DNA from: Flaccisagitta enflata
Taxonomy: Eukaryota > Chaetognatha > Sagittoidea > Aphragmophora
Assembly: GCA_965153355.1 (NCBI GenBank)
Contig: OZ231128.1
Span: 17,112,001 to 17,176,000 of the forward strand
Reading direction: 5' to 3'
Length of the DNA stretch: 64,000 nt
Shown: positions 13,275 through 27,067 of the stretch, in pieces
Numbering within the stretch: position 1 is the first letter of the stretch
Layout: every line of letters begins with the position of its first letter
Translations under genes and position numbers: made by a program
Notes under the pieces: generated by a model
What the model was told of the DNA's origin: nothing
What the model saw: only the letters and a program-made list of their open reading frames with translations
The model's database searches: none

Positions 13275-14335
13275 AACTATGAGTGAGGAAAAAATCAGGA
13301 TCATAAAGAAGATGATAGGAAAGCACACAGAGTTTTTCACCACTTCGTCAGCGACCTGGTGAATATTTGATTATGAAAATACTTTGAAAAAAAAAAATGA
13401 CGATGTGACGGCACGCCTCCACACAGAGGAGTATTTACTTCAAAGAAACAAAAGAAAAAAAAACCCAAGGAGTTCAACCGAAATTACGCAAAGAAAAAGT
13501 AAAACTTTGAGAAAGAACAATCCAGTGCTTTTTCCCCCCTTTCTCTTTCTCTATTTCTTGTTTTTCGGACCCGAGGCTAAAATATCTTACAGCAAAAGCT
13601 GAGTGGGGCTCTTCAGTCTTCACTCCATATCCACTCCAACCCCAAATGTTCAACTTAACGAGTGAAAAGTTTCAGGAATTTTTTTTTGTCAATTTTTTTT
13701 TCTCGTATTTTGTTTTTATTTTTCTACACGCGTATTTATGTTTTAGGCATATTTTGTTTTATAAATCATTCATTTCATGTCATTTTATTGATTACATTCT
13801 TTACTTTTTTGTCACGAGCGACCTAACTCAATTTCAAAAGCGTGATACAGTTAACTTGTTTAGCTCCAGCAGTGCGGCTCTCGATGAACTGGGAAAATAG
13901 GCTGATTGTTCTCAGAAAACAATAAAAAAGTTATTCAAATTCCTCAGTTACCTGAAAGTTTAACGGCGAGTCTGCCTTAGAGGCGGGTGCACTCTGCCGA
14001 GACAGATCTCTGTGCTGGAACTTCCAGTGGAAGGTGCGGATCAAGGCTGTACTTCAGCCTTAAGTTATGGTTATGCTGCGATGCCGAGGGTAATTCTTGA
14101 TTCATCGATGCATATGAATGTCTGCTGCAGCAACTACTTCGAATTACGTTACACATTTCATTCGGCAGGTATTCAGCTTATTCATTCATTCATTTATAAA
14201 ATGATTTGATCTTTCATTTAGCTGCTACTTTCATACAAAGGTGACCACTGACCAGTCCATCAATCCTTGGCCGTTTTCTTCATGTACTTGCACTCTGTGC
14301 CGCTCCAATGTAAAGACTGCTTACAATTCCAACTA
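13275..14335. other. Unassigned stretch
   Basis: AT-rich and not obviously repetitive. No exon with both splice sites or element ends could be supported. Confidence 0.4.
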
Positions 14336-14339
14336 TCCC

Positions 14340-15000
14340 AAAAATTGGTTATTATTGCTCAGGATAGTGGACAGGGATCAGACAAACATGAAACTAGAAA
14401 AAAAGAATACATTTGGGGGGTCAGGGGGTCCCCAGGGGGCTATTTTGGGGTGATTTCATGGCCTGGCGACTAATATCATGAGTTTTAGAGCATTCAAGCT
14501 TATTTCTTTGGTCAGAATGGTGGACAGGGACCAGACAAACATACAACTAGAAAAAAAAAACATTTGGAGGGTCAGGGGGTCCCCAGGGGGTCCCCAAGGG
14601 GCTATTATGGGGCAATTTCATAGCCCGGCAACTAAAATCATTGAAAATCTTGATTTTTAGAGCATTCAAGCTTATTTCTTTGGTCAGAATGGTGGACAGG
14701 GACCAGACAAACATACAACTAGAAACAAAAATACATTTGGGGGTTCCCCAGGGGGTCCCCAGTGGGCTATTATGGGGCAATTTCATGGCCCGGCAATTAA
14801 GATCATTGAAAATCTTGATTTTTAGAGCATTCAAGCTAATTTTTATGGTAAAAAATTGTGAACAAGCACCATCAAAGTAAACCTTAAGTAGTAAAATATA
14901 TTCAAGGAGGTCTGGGGGCCCCAGGGAACTGTTTCTGGGGCCATTTCATGGCGCGGCAACCGAAGAACATCAAATCTAGATTTTTAGAGTATTTAAGCTT
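14340..15000. repeat. Tandem repeat, about 165-bp unit, four units
   Basis: The landmark TTTTAGAGCATTCAAGCTTA occurs near 14483, 14654 and 14819, and a decayed form near 14982, giving spacings of 171, 165 and 163 bp. Each unit also carries GTGGACAGGGAYCAGACAAA and GGGGTCCCCAGGGGG words. The last unit is the most diverged. Confidence 0.85.
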
Positions 15001-15040
15001 ATGCTAATTAAAAATACTATACACAGGCATTTTAAAAATA

Positions 15041-15780
15041 AACATTTAATTCTTCTTCTTCCCTCTTCTTCTTCTTCCCTCTTCTTCTTCTTCCCTCTCT
15101 TCTTCTTCTTCTTCTTCTTCTTCTTCTTCTTCCCTCTTTTTCTTCTTCCCTCTTCTTCTTCTTCCCTTCTTCTTTTTTCTTTTCCTTCTTCCTTCCTTCT
15201 TCTTTCTCCTTCTTCTTCCCTCTTCTTGTTCCTTCTTCTTCTCTTTCTTCCTCTTCTTCTTCTTCTTCTTATTTCTCTTTTCTTGCTCTCTTTCTTCTTC
15301 TTCTTTTCTTACTATTCTCTTTTTGATTCCCTATGTTATTTATTTTTTTTCATTTTCTACCTCTTTTTCCCTTCTTTGTTCTTGTACACACTTCTTCTTC
15401 CTCTACTTCTTCCTCCTTCCTTCTTTCCTCCCTCCTTTCATTCTTCCTCATTTCTTCTTCCCTCATCCTCTTATTCCCTCTTCTATTTCTAGTGAAAACA
15501 GCATTTTCTTTAAGACAATGTGCCAATTTATATTACTCTGCTTTACATACTGCACGTTGCTGCCTCTTCTTCTTCTTTTTCTTCTTCTTGTTTTTATTCT
15601 TCTTCTTTTTCTTCTTCCTTTTCTTCTCCTTCTTTTTCCTCTTTTTTCTCTTATTCATGAACCGAACATTTGTTTTGCTCCCCTTTTTCCAGATTTACTT
15701 GAACAATCAATATCTTATACATCGTCATCCTCCTCCTCCTCCTCCTCCTCCTTCTCCTTCTCCTTCTCGTCCTCCTCTAC
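15041..15780. repeat. TTC/TCC-rich cryptic repeat
   Basis: Imperfect TTC with CCC interruptions at 15041-15310, more CTT-rich sequence at 15545-15660, then TCC units at about 15728-15775. Confidence 0.85.
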
Positions 15781-16775
<995 letters not shown>

Positions 16776-17689
16776 AGTTCGACAGACTGACAGACTGACA
16801 GACCAAAAAAAAACATACAGAGACGAAGACAGAGATGTTGGGACAGCGAAATGGATAGACAGAAATAAAAAGTAGAAAACTGAGACACAGAGAAACAGAG
16901 ACAGATGAAGACGAGTAATACTGAAATTGAACTTCTCATCTCAGTTTTTGGCGTTTATCCATTCGAATGAAAAGATGACGAACTAGAAAAGTGACCACAA
17001 TCCAAGTCCCAGGTTTTTTTCTTTTTATTGCCAGTCAAATGTTTGAAGTAACCCCCCCCCCCCCCCTTAAAAAAAGAGAAAGAAAGAAATTTAAAAAAAA
17101 ATAAAGAAAAAAAAAGCCCAAAGAAGAGGCGCGTTTGATTCCAAGATGACGAACAACATTGACACTTTAACGGATTCCAGAGTGAAGATTCAAGAAACTG
17201 AGTAGAAAGTCGTAGAAAAAAAGGGAGTTTTATTAAGTCTTTTTTTTTTTTTTTAAAGTTCTTTACGATATTTCTTCTTCTGTTATGTATGAGGAAAAAA
17301 AGAAGTCCCATTGTAAATATATCCATAATCCATTCAGGTCACTTTTTGTGTGATAACGAAATATGTGGAGATTTTTTTTTCCATTAAACAAGACATCTTT
17401 CATGATAGTTCTTCGACGTGAAGAAGCAATAAAATTGTAGAAGATCCACTTTTTAATCAATCAAGCAAATATATCCTTTTAGCAAAAGCGCGAGCGAAGA
17501 GACGAACGAACAACAGAGGTAGAATTCTGAAGTGGAAGTAGAATTAGAAGTACGACTGAGAGAGAATGAGAGAGAGAAAATAGAAAAGGGAGGAGAGAAG
17601 AGAAGAAGAACGAGAGAAAAGAAAGGAAAGAAATAAGTAAAGTTGTTCTCCCTCTCTCTGTCTACGATCGATGTTGAAATCGCGTGAAC

Positions 17690-17860
17690 GATGACGATGA
17701 AGACGACAACGACGATGGAGACGAAGACGACGACGATAAAGACGATGATGAAGACGACGACGACGATGGAGACGATGATAAAGAGGACGACGATGATAAG
17801 GCCGATGGATCTAGTCGGCGGTGACGACGACGATGGTGAAGAATAAGCGATGATGATGAT
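17690..17860. repeat. GAC/GAT-rich cryptic repeat
   Basis: Degenerate GACGACGATGGAGACGAAG-like words. Frames through it read as Asp-rich or Thr-rich low complexity, which I do not take as coding. Confidence 0.7.
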
Positions 17861-17992
17861 GTACAATAGAATGGACTGGAGAGCGAATCTTGACTAGATC
17901 ATTGAATTGAAGAAGAAGATGAAATCTTAACAATTAAGTGGACTAGAGTTCGGCTCAATGTACGTAAGAATGTCGGTGTTACGTCTACGACT

Positions 17993-18220
<228 letters not shown>

Positions 18221-18579
18221 GTCGTCATTGTTAAAGCCAGTGTCATTGTCATCGTCCTTCTTCTTCGTCGTCGTCATCGTCATCGTCATCGTCATCGCCG
18301 TCATCGTCTTCGTAATCGTCGTCTTCGTACTAGTAAGCGTAATAGTCATCGGCAGTCACTCGGTTTCCAATGTTCCCGCCGCGTAAATGAACGGGAAAGA
18401 GAAAAGAATGAAGAAAGTAATGACAAGAAAATAAAAAGAAATACAAGAGAAAAAGAAAAGAGAGAAGAAATGAAAGGGAACATGCAAAACAGCATAAGAA
18501 AGAGAAAGAAGTGAGGCAAGGACAGGATGTCGTGAGACTAATTGATCTATGAATGAACCAGATAGATTGTTGCTAACTA

Positions 18580-19124
18580 CTATCTTCACAAATAAAATCT
18601 TTACACCTGAAAACAAGCATCAACTTTGGAGAAGTGTTGCTTCTAAACGAATAAAGCTAAGACAACCAGATTACCGTATTTCCTGTTATTAGCGCCCGGG
18701 CGCTTTTAAAATGGAAATAAGACATTTACTCATGTTTAGTTGATTTCACACGAAACTTACTCTTTCTGACAAATATTTTGTAATTCAGTGCAATAAAACG
18801 CTAATATAGAGAAAGATTTTTGCATTGCATCCCATTCTTGTGTGTATTTGCCAATGATAAAATCTGATTATAATAGATTTGACAATTATACTCTTTTCAA
18901 AAATATGGTTACGTCATGAACCTTCTTTTTCTTGAAAAGGGGGGGGGGCGCTAATTAGAGAGGGGGCAATAAATACGGGAAATACGGTAATCCCATTTTA
19001 AAGAGCTGTTTTGACTCTTTCAAATGCGATCAATCTGGGGTCAGTAGCTTTATTTGTTTAGAAGCAGCATTCCTTCAAAGTTGTTGCTTGTTCTTAGGTG
19101 TAAAGATTTTAATTGTGAAGATAG
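18580..19124. mobile_element. Palindromic TA-flanked element carrying a second element
   Basis: The left arm (18580-18659) starts CTATCTTCACAAATAAAATC. The right arm (19045-19124) is its inverted copy over about 80 bp with roughly 10 differences. Both ends abut TA, as in Tc1/mariner-type miniature elements. Its centre is occupied by the element at 18671-18990. Confidence 0.7.
18671..18990. mobile_element. Miniature element with TTACCGTATTTCC ends
   Basis: The left end reads TTACCGTATTTCCTGTTATT and then AGCGCCC. The right end is the inverted form TTACCGTATTTCCCGTATTT with GCCCCC further in. It is 320 bp with no coding capacity. The end type resembles miniature elements seen in many invertebrates, but I do not assign a superfamily. 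It sits inside the palindrome at 18580-19124. Confidence 0.65.
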
Positions 19125-19172
19125 TATGATGTGTGATAGGTTATAGCAGACGGCTGGGTAGGGAGATGAGTA

Positions 19173-19206
19173 GTTAGATAGATGAATAGATAGATAGATA
19201 GATAGT

Positions 19207-19276
<70 letters not shown>

Positions 19277-19350
19277 TATATATAAATAGATAGATAGATA
19301 GATAGATAGATAGATTGATTGATAGATAGATTGGTAAGAAGAAAAGAAAA

Positions 19351-19438
<88 letters not shown>

Positions 19439-19490
19439 GAGAAAGAAAGAAAGAAAGAAAGAAAGTAAAAGAAAGAAAGAAAAAAAGGAA
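19173..19490. repeat. (GATA)n and (GAAA)n arrays
   Basis: GATA at about 19173-19332 with TATATA and TTGATT interruptions, then GAAA at about 19346-19490. Confidence 0.95.
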
Positions 19491-19716
19491 AAGAAAGTGA
19501 CAGCGGAATATCGAGTAAGTCCCACTTGGCTTTTTCATCAAGTTAAACCATTCTCCTCTTTTTTTTTCCTTACCCTTCTTTACCCCCCATTAAGACCGAC
19601 CTTAGTCAAGAGAGAAAGTTCAGGTCTAAAAGTTCAGGTCTGAACTCGCCTCAGCGCAATTTTCCATTCCTTTTATTGAGTTTTCTTCTCATTTGGCGTC
19701 TCATATTTACTCTTCC

Positions 19717-20256
19717 TTTTTGGGCAGCGGCCCCAAAGAGGATGAAGTCCTGTAGAACACAGGCAGACTTTTGTTTGTCTGTTCGTCTGTTCCTCCGTTT
19801 GTTTGTTTGTCCCCCTCGGACCCCTTCAGGCCTGAAATCTGCCCTCTTAGGCCTGAAATCTGCCCTCTTAGGCCTGAAATCTCCCTCTCAGGCTTAAAAT
19901 CTGCCCTCTCAGGGTTTGAATCTGCCCTCTCAGGCCTAAAATCTGCCCTCTCAGGCCTTAAATCTGCCCTCCCAAATTCAAGGCCTGAGAGGGCAGATTT
20001 CAGGCCTGAAATGATAGATTTTATGCCTAAGATGGCAGATTTCAGGCCTGAGAGGGCCTGGGGGGGACCGACGGACGGACAGACGAATGGACGGATGGAC
20101 AAACGAAAGTCCTCCTGTGTTCTACAGCACTTCGTGCCCTTTGGGGCTTGTGCCCTGTAGGGCTTGTGTCCTGTGGGGCTTGTGCCCTGTTTCCTCTCAC
20201 AATCATGCAAAGCAGGGCAACGGGTATCGCTGACCACATATTGCCCTTGGGCGACC
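19717..20256. mobile_element. F1 foldback element, copy 1
   Basis: The left end is TTTTTGGGCAGCGGCCCC, then GTCCTGTAGAACACAGG and a TCTG/GTTT tract. About eight 20-21 bp units of AGGCCTGAAATCTGCCCTCT follow. The units invert near 19980 and lead to GACGGACGGACAGACG and the complementary right arm. The tail GGGTATCGCTGACCACATAT and TTGCCCTTGGGCGACC follows. No protein is encoded. The right arm is altered by a triplicated GGGGCTTGTGCCCTGT word. Confidence 0.75.
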
Positions 20257-20775
20257 TGTTCTTTTTTAGTGTCTATCTTGTTTCGCAAGCTTTCTTTTTT
20301 TTTCCGTTTTCTCTGTCTATCTTTTTTGACTACATTTCATTTACTTTGTCTTTGTTTTTATCCTTTTCTTTTTGTCCATTTTTTTCTTGTCTTTCTGTTT
20401 CATTTCTCTTTCTTTGTTGTTTTAATTATTGTTGTTGTCGGTCCTTTATCTAATTTTGTCGTCTCTCCTCTTGTGTCCTATAAAACATTGGTTTTTCCGT
20501 CAGTTGGCAAAATTTCCACCTTTTTCCTATCTTTGAATTAAGGGTTTTTTTCCAGACCGTCTTTGTTAAACATGTTTCTCTTACTTGGTTTCATTCATGC
20601 TCAACATCTTCTAATTCTTTCTTTCCTTGTTTTTTTTTGTCCCTGTCTTTTGACCAAAGCAGCTTCTGCATGAATGCCCCTGCCCATCCGCACGCGATTT
20701 TAGTATTTTTCTCGGTCCTTCTTTCTTGTCCGTTTTTGGTCAGTATTTCCTTCCTATTTTTGAGGAGGTATCTAA

Positions 20776-20835
20776 AGTACGAATTTCGTACTAGAGTTTA
20801 TAGCTCAAACACTCAAGGCCAAATCGGCCTTGAGT
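20776..20835. other. Two short palindromes
   Basis: AGTACGAA-T-TTCGTACT at 20776-20792, and a hairpin with stem CTCAAGGCC / GGCCTTGAG around AAATC at 20812-20834. The word CGGCCTTGAGTGGATTGG recurs 85 bp further on. Confidence 0.7.
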
Positions 20836-20989
20836 GGATTGGAAGCTCACTGCCCTCATTTCATGGTTCGGTCTGAAGTGGAATAGAAAAAAAGGTTGCT
20901 CATTGGCGATCGGCCTTGAGTGGATTGGGAAAAAGAGTATAAAGGGAGAAAATAAACTTTTTGCCTTGATTGCTTTCTTATTTTCTATA

Positions 20990-20993
<4 letters not shown>

Positions 20994-21084
<91 letters not shown>
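20994..21084. repeat. (CT)n microsatellite
   Basis: Pure CT dinucleotide. Confidence 0.97.
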
Positions 21085-21087
<3 letters not shown>

Positions 21088-21109
21088 AAAATGATGTGTA
21101 GCATACAAC

Positions 21110-21250
21110 TAGAAAAGGCCGGATACACGGCTATCTAAGTCATGTAATGATGGTCAGGGGCAGTGAGAAAAAGGACCATGTTTGATGGATGGACCAATGG
21201 ACGGACGGACAGACGGACAAAGCGGGTTGTAGAGTCGCGTGCACGTGAAT
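21110..21250 (-). mobile_element. F2 element copy (diverged)
   Basis: It begins AAAAGGCCGGATACACGGCT. It carries GACGGACGGACAGACGG, then GACAAAGCGGGTTGTAGAGT and CGCGTGCACG. The distal hairpin partner has decayed. Confidence 0.6.
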
Positions 21251-21462
21251 TGAAAGAATAAATATCTGAATAGACGTAGATATCTGAATCAAATCCTTCC
21301 AATGATTATTCTGTAGCGTATACGGACTAGAGTGGTTCCCCGGTTCCACGGTCTCTACGTCTGTCAAAACCATTTTTACTCGTTTTCATGTCTTTTCGTC
21401 TTTTTTCAAGATTTCCTGTCAATGATTGTATTTTCTTGCTGTCTTTCTTTTTGTCTTCTTAT

Positions 21463-21565
21463 TGGGTCGACTGTCTGTCTAATTGTCTGTGTGTCTGTCC
21501 GTTTATTTTTCTGTCTGTCTGTCTGTCTTTCTGTATCTCTGTCTCTCTGTCTCTCTGTCTCTCTG

Positions 21566-21645
<80 letters not shown>

Positions 21646-21840
21646 ACCTCACAAAGGGTTTCGTTTCTCTCATTTTGTTTTCTTAATTGACCTACTTTTC
21701 TCTCTTTTTTCCTGCCTTCGTCTTTCTCAGAGTTGGATTTCTGTTTCTTCATATATTACGACAACCGAGGCAACTTTCCCACTTTATTCGTTGTGATGGA
21801 AGAAGGACTTAGCCTTGTTGTCACTTTATTCGTTCTCATT

Positions 21841-21910
<70 letters not shown>
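21463..21910. repeat. (TCTG)n-(CT)n compound array and second (CT)n array
   Basis: TCTG words at about 21470-21565 pass into pure CT to 21642. A second pure CT array occupies 21846-21910. Confidence 0.95.
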
Positions 21911-21913
<3 letters not shown>

Positions 21914-22264
21914 ACCTCGTGAATTTCTCGGTATCTTAACTCTTTCATAAAACCTGTCTTTTGATTTATTGTCGAGTTCAAATTGATTAACTTGTTGGTT
22001 CCATGATAGTTGTACGTTGTTAGTCAATATTGAATATTCCCTTCCGACAATGTGACTTTCTTTGAGGGAGTGCCGACAAGAGAACTTTTGGTAACTAGTT
22101 GATACGCACGGCAGTTCTAAATTTCAAATCGTTTGAAGAAAGCCTTATTCTTTTTGGAAAGACAAATAAGCGGGTGGTGCATATATGGTGTCTGTCAAAG
22201 CTAGCTCATAATCGCTTGCGTCATGTTTCAATGCGATGATCCACACAATATTTCTTTTCATACA

Positions 22265-22690
22265 TTTGGGCAGCGGCCTCGAAGGGGATGATGTCCTGTA
22301 GAACACAGGGGAATTATTTGTTTGTCTATTTGTGCGTCCGTTTGTTTGTCCATTTGGGGGTTCCCCCAAACAGCTAGCTTGAGGTTTTAATCCCAGCCTC
22401 GAATCTCAAATCCCATCCTTGAGGCTCAAATCCCAGCCTTGCTCCCCAAATCCCAACCTTTGAGGCTCAAATTCCAGCCTTGAGGCTCAAATCCTAACCT
22501 CCAGGTTTAAATCCTAGGCTCAAGGCTCAACACCCGGCCTTGAGGCTCAAAACCTAGCGTTGCAGCCCAATCCCAGCCTTACGTAAGGTTCCAGTTCCAG
22601 CCTCAATGTTCAAATCAAAGCCTTAATGCCTGTGTTCTATAGGACATAGTCCCCTTTGAAGCCACTACCCTGCTAACCATCACCTACAAT
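22265..22690. mobile_element. F1 foldback element, copy 2
   Basis: The left arm is GGGCAGCGGCCTCGAAGGGG with CCTGTAGAACACAGGGG. The interior is a degenerate 20-bp repeat of the type GAGGCTCAAATCCCAGCCTT. The right arm (CCTGTGTTCTATAGGACATA) is diverged and the tail is missing. Confidence 0.65.
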
Positions 22691-22875
22691 CACCAATATA
22701 CTAAGCACAGGCACACTTAGTCCACGATTTGATAGTATATGAAACCAGCAAAATAATAACTTACTTCCGGAAAACAAAAAAGGGAATAGATAAAAAAAGA
22801 GATAGGAAGAAAATCGTGAAGAGAGAAGGAAAGAAAGAAAGAAAGAAAAATAAAGAAAGATAAAGAAAGCAAAAA

Positions 22876-23472
22876 CAAGTCATCCAAGGATTGCACATGG
22901 TCAGCGGTACCCGATGCCCTGCTTAGAGTGATCAACTGAAGAGGTGGAGAGAGAGCAGGGCAGTGGCCCCAAAGGGCCAATGTCCTGTGGGACACAGGGT
23001 TGAATTTCCTTACGTCCTGAAAAGGCACATTTCAGGCCTTAAAGGCAATTTTCCATTATATTCAATGGGAGCTATGTATTTTCTACAATTCATTGTCAAT
23101 TTTCCATGTTATTCAATGGGAATTTCATTTTTTTTTTGTCAATTTTCCATGTTATCCAATTGCTATTTTGCATTCTTTTATATTTTTTGTAAATTTTCCA
23201 TGTTATTCGATGGAAAATATGCATTTTTCTATTGTTTGTAAATTTCCATGTTATTCAATAGGAAGTTTGCAAGTTGTCATTTTCCCATGTTATTCAATGG
23301 GAAGTTTGCATTTTGTCATTTTCCCATGTTATTCAATGGAAATTTTAAGATTGAGAAAGTTCGGGGGGGACGTACGGACGGACGGACGGACGGACGTACA
23401 TATGGACGGATGGACGGAAATTCACCCCTGTGTCCTACAGGACATCGGTCCTTTGGGGCCGCTGCCCAAAAA
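22876..23472. mobile_element. F1 foldback element, copy 3
   Basis: The tail lies on the left here (CAAGTCATCCAAGG, then TGGTCAGCGGTACCCGATGC), followed by the arm GGGCAGTGGCCCCAAAGGGC. The interior is a different tandem repeat, CCATGTTATTCAATGGGAA, about 24-40 bp apart. Then come (GACG)n and the complementary right arm ending GGGGCCGCTGCCCAAAAA. Confidence 0.75.
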
Positions 23473-23672
23473 GCGCTAAAGAAAAGAAAAGCTAGACAAA
23501 ACTAAGCAGCCGATTTTAATGAATTATACTTTCTGCTAAATAAATGGGTAAAAAAGAACTTTGAACCGTGCGATGTCTCCTCAAAATACTTTGGTGCAAA
23601 TGTTGAGACCTTTAGATTGATGTATTAGAAGATTCACTCCATCTGTCATCTTAAGGAGGTACCTACACAAAG

Positions 23673-23892
23673 TTTTTAGTCGCGTGCGACGCGACTCTAC
23701 ACCCTGCTTTGTCGTTCCATTGGTCGGTCCGTCGGTCGCTCCATCGGTCGGTACGTCGGTTTGCTTTACTTTACTTTTTTGGGGTTTTAGCGGTCTTTGG
23801 CCTAACTGCTCCTACCCAAATGTTGAATTGACCTCGAAAACGGCCTCTGCCCACCCGCACGCAACTGGGGTAGCCGTGTATCCGGCCTTGTT
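23673..23892 (+). mobile_element. F2 element copy (nearly complete)
   Basis: Hairpin AGTCGC-GTGCGAC-GCGACT, then TCTACACCCTGCTTTGTCG and GGTCGGTCCGTCGGTCG. A middle stretch follows with GGTCTTTGGCCTAACTGCTC, then the distal motif TGCCCACCCGCACGCAACTG and the end GCCGTGTATCCGGCCTTGTT. Confidence 0.7.
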
Positions 23893-24067
23893 ACTATCCT
23901 TATCGAAAAAAAATCATTATTCAGTGTTTGTCTTAAGGAAGATTCGTAATTTAGTATGGACACAACTGTTTTTTTTTTCTTCTAGATTTTGTAATATCTC
24001 GTTGTAGAATAAAATTGTCTTTGAATCTAACAGTTCACTAACTTAAGACTTTGTGTTGTTTGTTGGA

Positions 24068-24097
24068 AAAAAGTCGAATTACGTAATTCGACTTTTT
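24068..24097. other. 30-bp perfect palindrome
   Basis: AAAAAGTCGAATTAC followed by its exact complement with no spacer. The stretch around it (23900-24220) holds nothing else I can identify. Confidence 0.85.
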
Positions 24098-24224
24098 GAA
24101 ATGTAGGGGATAAATCGAGTTTTCCATTTTTGATTTTTGGTCTTATATAACAATAGGAGACAGCAAAGATGTTACGCAAATTGACTCCAACTTTTATGAC
24201 GCTAGCTTTTGCATTTTAGTCTGC

Positions 24225-24332
<108 letters not shown>

Positions 24333-24639
24333 TGCACACGCAGACAAACATGCACTGAAAAAAAGATACTCCCATTTACGACTTTTTTGCGGTCGCCGAT
24401 TAGCCGCCTTTAATGGTACTGTTTCTGGTATATGTGTATACGTACAAGAACAATCAAAAAATCCTAACAAGATTTTTTCTAAAAAAAAGGAGGGGGTGAA
24501 AGGGTTTGAATGAAGGTATCGTATTTCTTACAGCCCAGGTAGTATATCAACTTATCATTTGTATGGAAACCATCTCTTCGCTTTTGTTTTTCCTCTCAGT
24601 CGATGAAATATGAGCCTGTAAAGCCATAAAACTGTCAAC

Positions 24640-25870
24640 TTTATCATCACCGTCGCTCTCCAGCCACGGCTGTTCCATCTGATAGTGGGCATGTTTCCAC
24701 TAATTCTTATGTCTTACCTTTATCATCACCGTCGCTTTCTGCTCAAGGCTGTTCCATCAGATACTGGGCATGTTTCCACTTATTCTTATGTTTTACCTTT
24801 ATCATCACCGTCGCTTTCCGGTCACGGCTGTTCCATCTGATAGTGGGCATGTTTCCACTAATTCTTATGTCTTACCTTTATCATCACCGTCGCTTTCTGG
24901 TCACTGCTGTTCTATCAGATACTGGGCGTGTTTCTACTAATTCTCATGTCTTACCCTCATTGTCACCGTCGCTTTCCATTCACGGCTGTTCCATCTGATA
25001 GTGGGCATGTTTCCACTTACTCTTATGTTTTACCTTTATCATCACCGACGCTTTCCGGTCACGGCTGTTCTATCAGATACTGGGCGTGTTTCTACTAATT
25101 CTCATGTCTTACCTTCATTGTCACCGTCGCTTTCCGGTCACGGCTGTTCTATCAGATACTGGGCGTGTTTCTACTAATTCTTATGTCTTACCTTCATCAT
25201 CACCATCGCTTTCCGGTCACGGCTGTTCTATCAGATACTGGGCGTGTTTCTACTAATTCTTATGTCTTACCTTCATCATCACCATCGCTTTCTGGTCACG
25301 GCTGTTTCATCAGATACTGGGCGTGTTTCTACTAATTCTCATGTCTTACCTTCATTGTCACCGTCGCTTTCCTGTCACGGCTGTTCTATCAGATACTGGG
25401 CGTGTTTCTACTAATTCTCATGTCTTACCTTCATTGTCACCGTCGCTTTCCTGTCACGGCTGTTCTATCAGATAGTGGGCGTGTTTCCACTAATTCTTAT
25501 GTCTTACCTTCATCATCACTGTCGCTTTCTGGTCATGGCTGTTTCATCAGATACTGGGCATGTTTCCACTTATTCTTATGTTTTACCTTTATCATCACTG
25601 TCGCTTTCTGGTCACGGCTGTTTCATCAGATAATGGGCGTTTTTCCACTAATCTTTATGTCATACCTTAATCATCACCGTCGCTTTCTGGTCACGGCTGT
25701 TCCATCAGATACTGGACATGTTTCCACTAATTCCTATGTCTTACCTTTATCATCACCTTCGCTTTCCGGTCACGGCTGTTCCATCAGATAATGGGCATGT
25801 TTCCACTAATTCTTATGTCTTACCTTCATCATCACCATCGCTCTCCGGCCATGCCTGTTCCATCAGATAG
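24640..25870. repeat. 79-bp minisatellite, about 15-16 units
   Basis: Each unit holds CACGGCTGTTCCATCAGATA, CTGGGCATGTTTCCACTAAT and TTACCTTTATCATCACCGTC words. The spacing of 79 bp (24671 to 24750) shifts the frame by one base per unit, so the open frames across it are not meaningful. Two unit variants (GATAGTGGGCATG and GATACTGGGCGTG) are interspersed, which suggests repeated block duplications. Confidence 0.9.
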
Positions 25871-25879
25871 TGAGAGTTT

Positions 25880-26010
25880 CAAATCCCTCTACACCTTGCT
25901 GTGTTGGTCTGTGTCCATCCATCGGTCCGTGGCATTTTTTGAATTGCAAACGTGTTCGCATTTCTGTCCCTGCCTAACTGATCACGGCCTTGATTTTTTC
26001 ATATCTTACT
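25880..26010 (+). mobile_element. F2 element fragment
   Basis: CTCTACACCTTGCTGTGTTG, then GTCCATCCATCGGTCCGTGG and a later CTGCCTAACTGATCACGGCC word. The ends are decayed. Confidence 0.5.
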
Positions 26011-26965
26011 TTTCCCCTTTTTTGCTGGCCCACGAGGGAGTGAGCGGAGCGAACAAACGTAGGTAGCGACCGAGTTACCTGTTTTAAACGTGGCTTCCAG
26101 GCTCTTTCTGCTTTTATTTAAAATGCTATCTTATCGATTTCTAGAGACTGCCGGTGTTTCTGTTTTAACAAATGCTGAAAATATGGCTCTTTTTATCTGT
26201 CTCGTTATGGATGTAATTCTGCTGGGTAGAAGAAGGTCGGTCGATCGGTCGGTTCTTTCAACACTTTTACTCCCATTATATTGCACAGTCGTCTTTCCGT
26301 CTACCTGTACCTATTTTTTCCTTGCTCTCTGTCTTATGGTAAACATACTATCTTCCAAAAAAAAAATCTTCCAACCTCCGAATCTATTTTATTCATCAAC
26401 TAAACAACCTATACCATTTAATTGACAAGTAATCAATTTTTAATGTGAGCTTATCTTGACCTAATTTTGGCCGCCATTTGCCGCGGAAGTGATTTTTAGG
26501 GCCTCTCGAGGCACTTTTGGAGTGATAGTAATCCATGCATTTTGAGCACTCACATATTTTTTCCCTTTTCAATCTTTGATTGACCGTAACTTTTAAACGG
26601 CTGAACCAATTTTGTTGGTGTAAAAAAGAAAAAGATGCCCATTGAAAAACTCTACATTTTGGTCACCGATTTTTTGTTGATTCATCAAAAAACAAATAAG
26701 TTATGATTGTTTGAAAAGAAACGACTACCATAAAAGAAGTCAAATAAAGAATCCTGCCAGAGAAAGTCTTTTTACTTTAAGTGAGATAACTTCTATACCA
26801 ATTAGGTTAGAGGGATGCGGTTTGCACGACTAGCTCGGAAATTTGAAGGGCTTCAATTTGGTCACCAATTTTTTTGAATTTGAATGAATCGTTGAGGAGT
26901 AATTGTTCAAAATGTGCTGGAAGATTTTTTTTTGGAAGATAGTAGGTGCATATTTGTCTGAATCC
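26011..26965. other. Unassigned AT-rich stretch
   Basis: No exon or complete element is visible. Words such as CCGTAACTTTTAAACGGCTG (about 26583) resemble phrases found in the palindromic elements elsewhere in the window, so old element debris is likely. Confidence 0.4.
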
Positions 26966-26969
26966 GGCA

Positions 26970-27063
<94 letters not shown>
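26966..27063. repeat. (GTCT)n-(CT)n compound array
   Basis: Six GTCT-type units, then pure CT directly abutting the F1 element that starts at 27064. Confidence 0.95.

Positions 27064-27067
<4 letters not shown>

Noticed and set aside
24640-25870. CRISPR-like array
   Set aside because: Units are contiguous without unique spacers, and the sequence is eukaryotic.
25402-26066. Frames of about 129 and 91 residues across the 79-bp repeat
   Set aside because: The 79-bp unit shifts the frame at each copy, so the protein does not repeat as a real tandem-repeat protein would.
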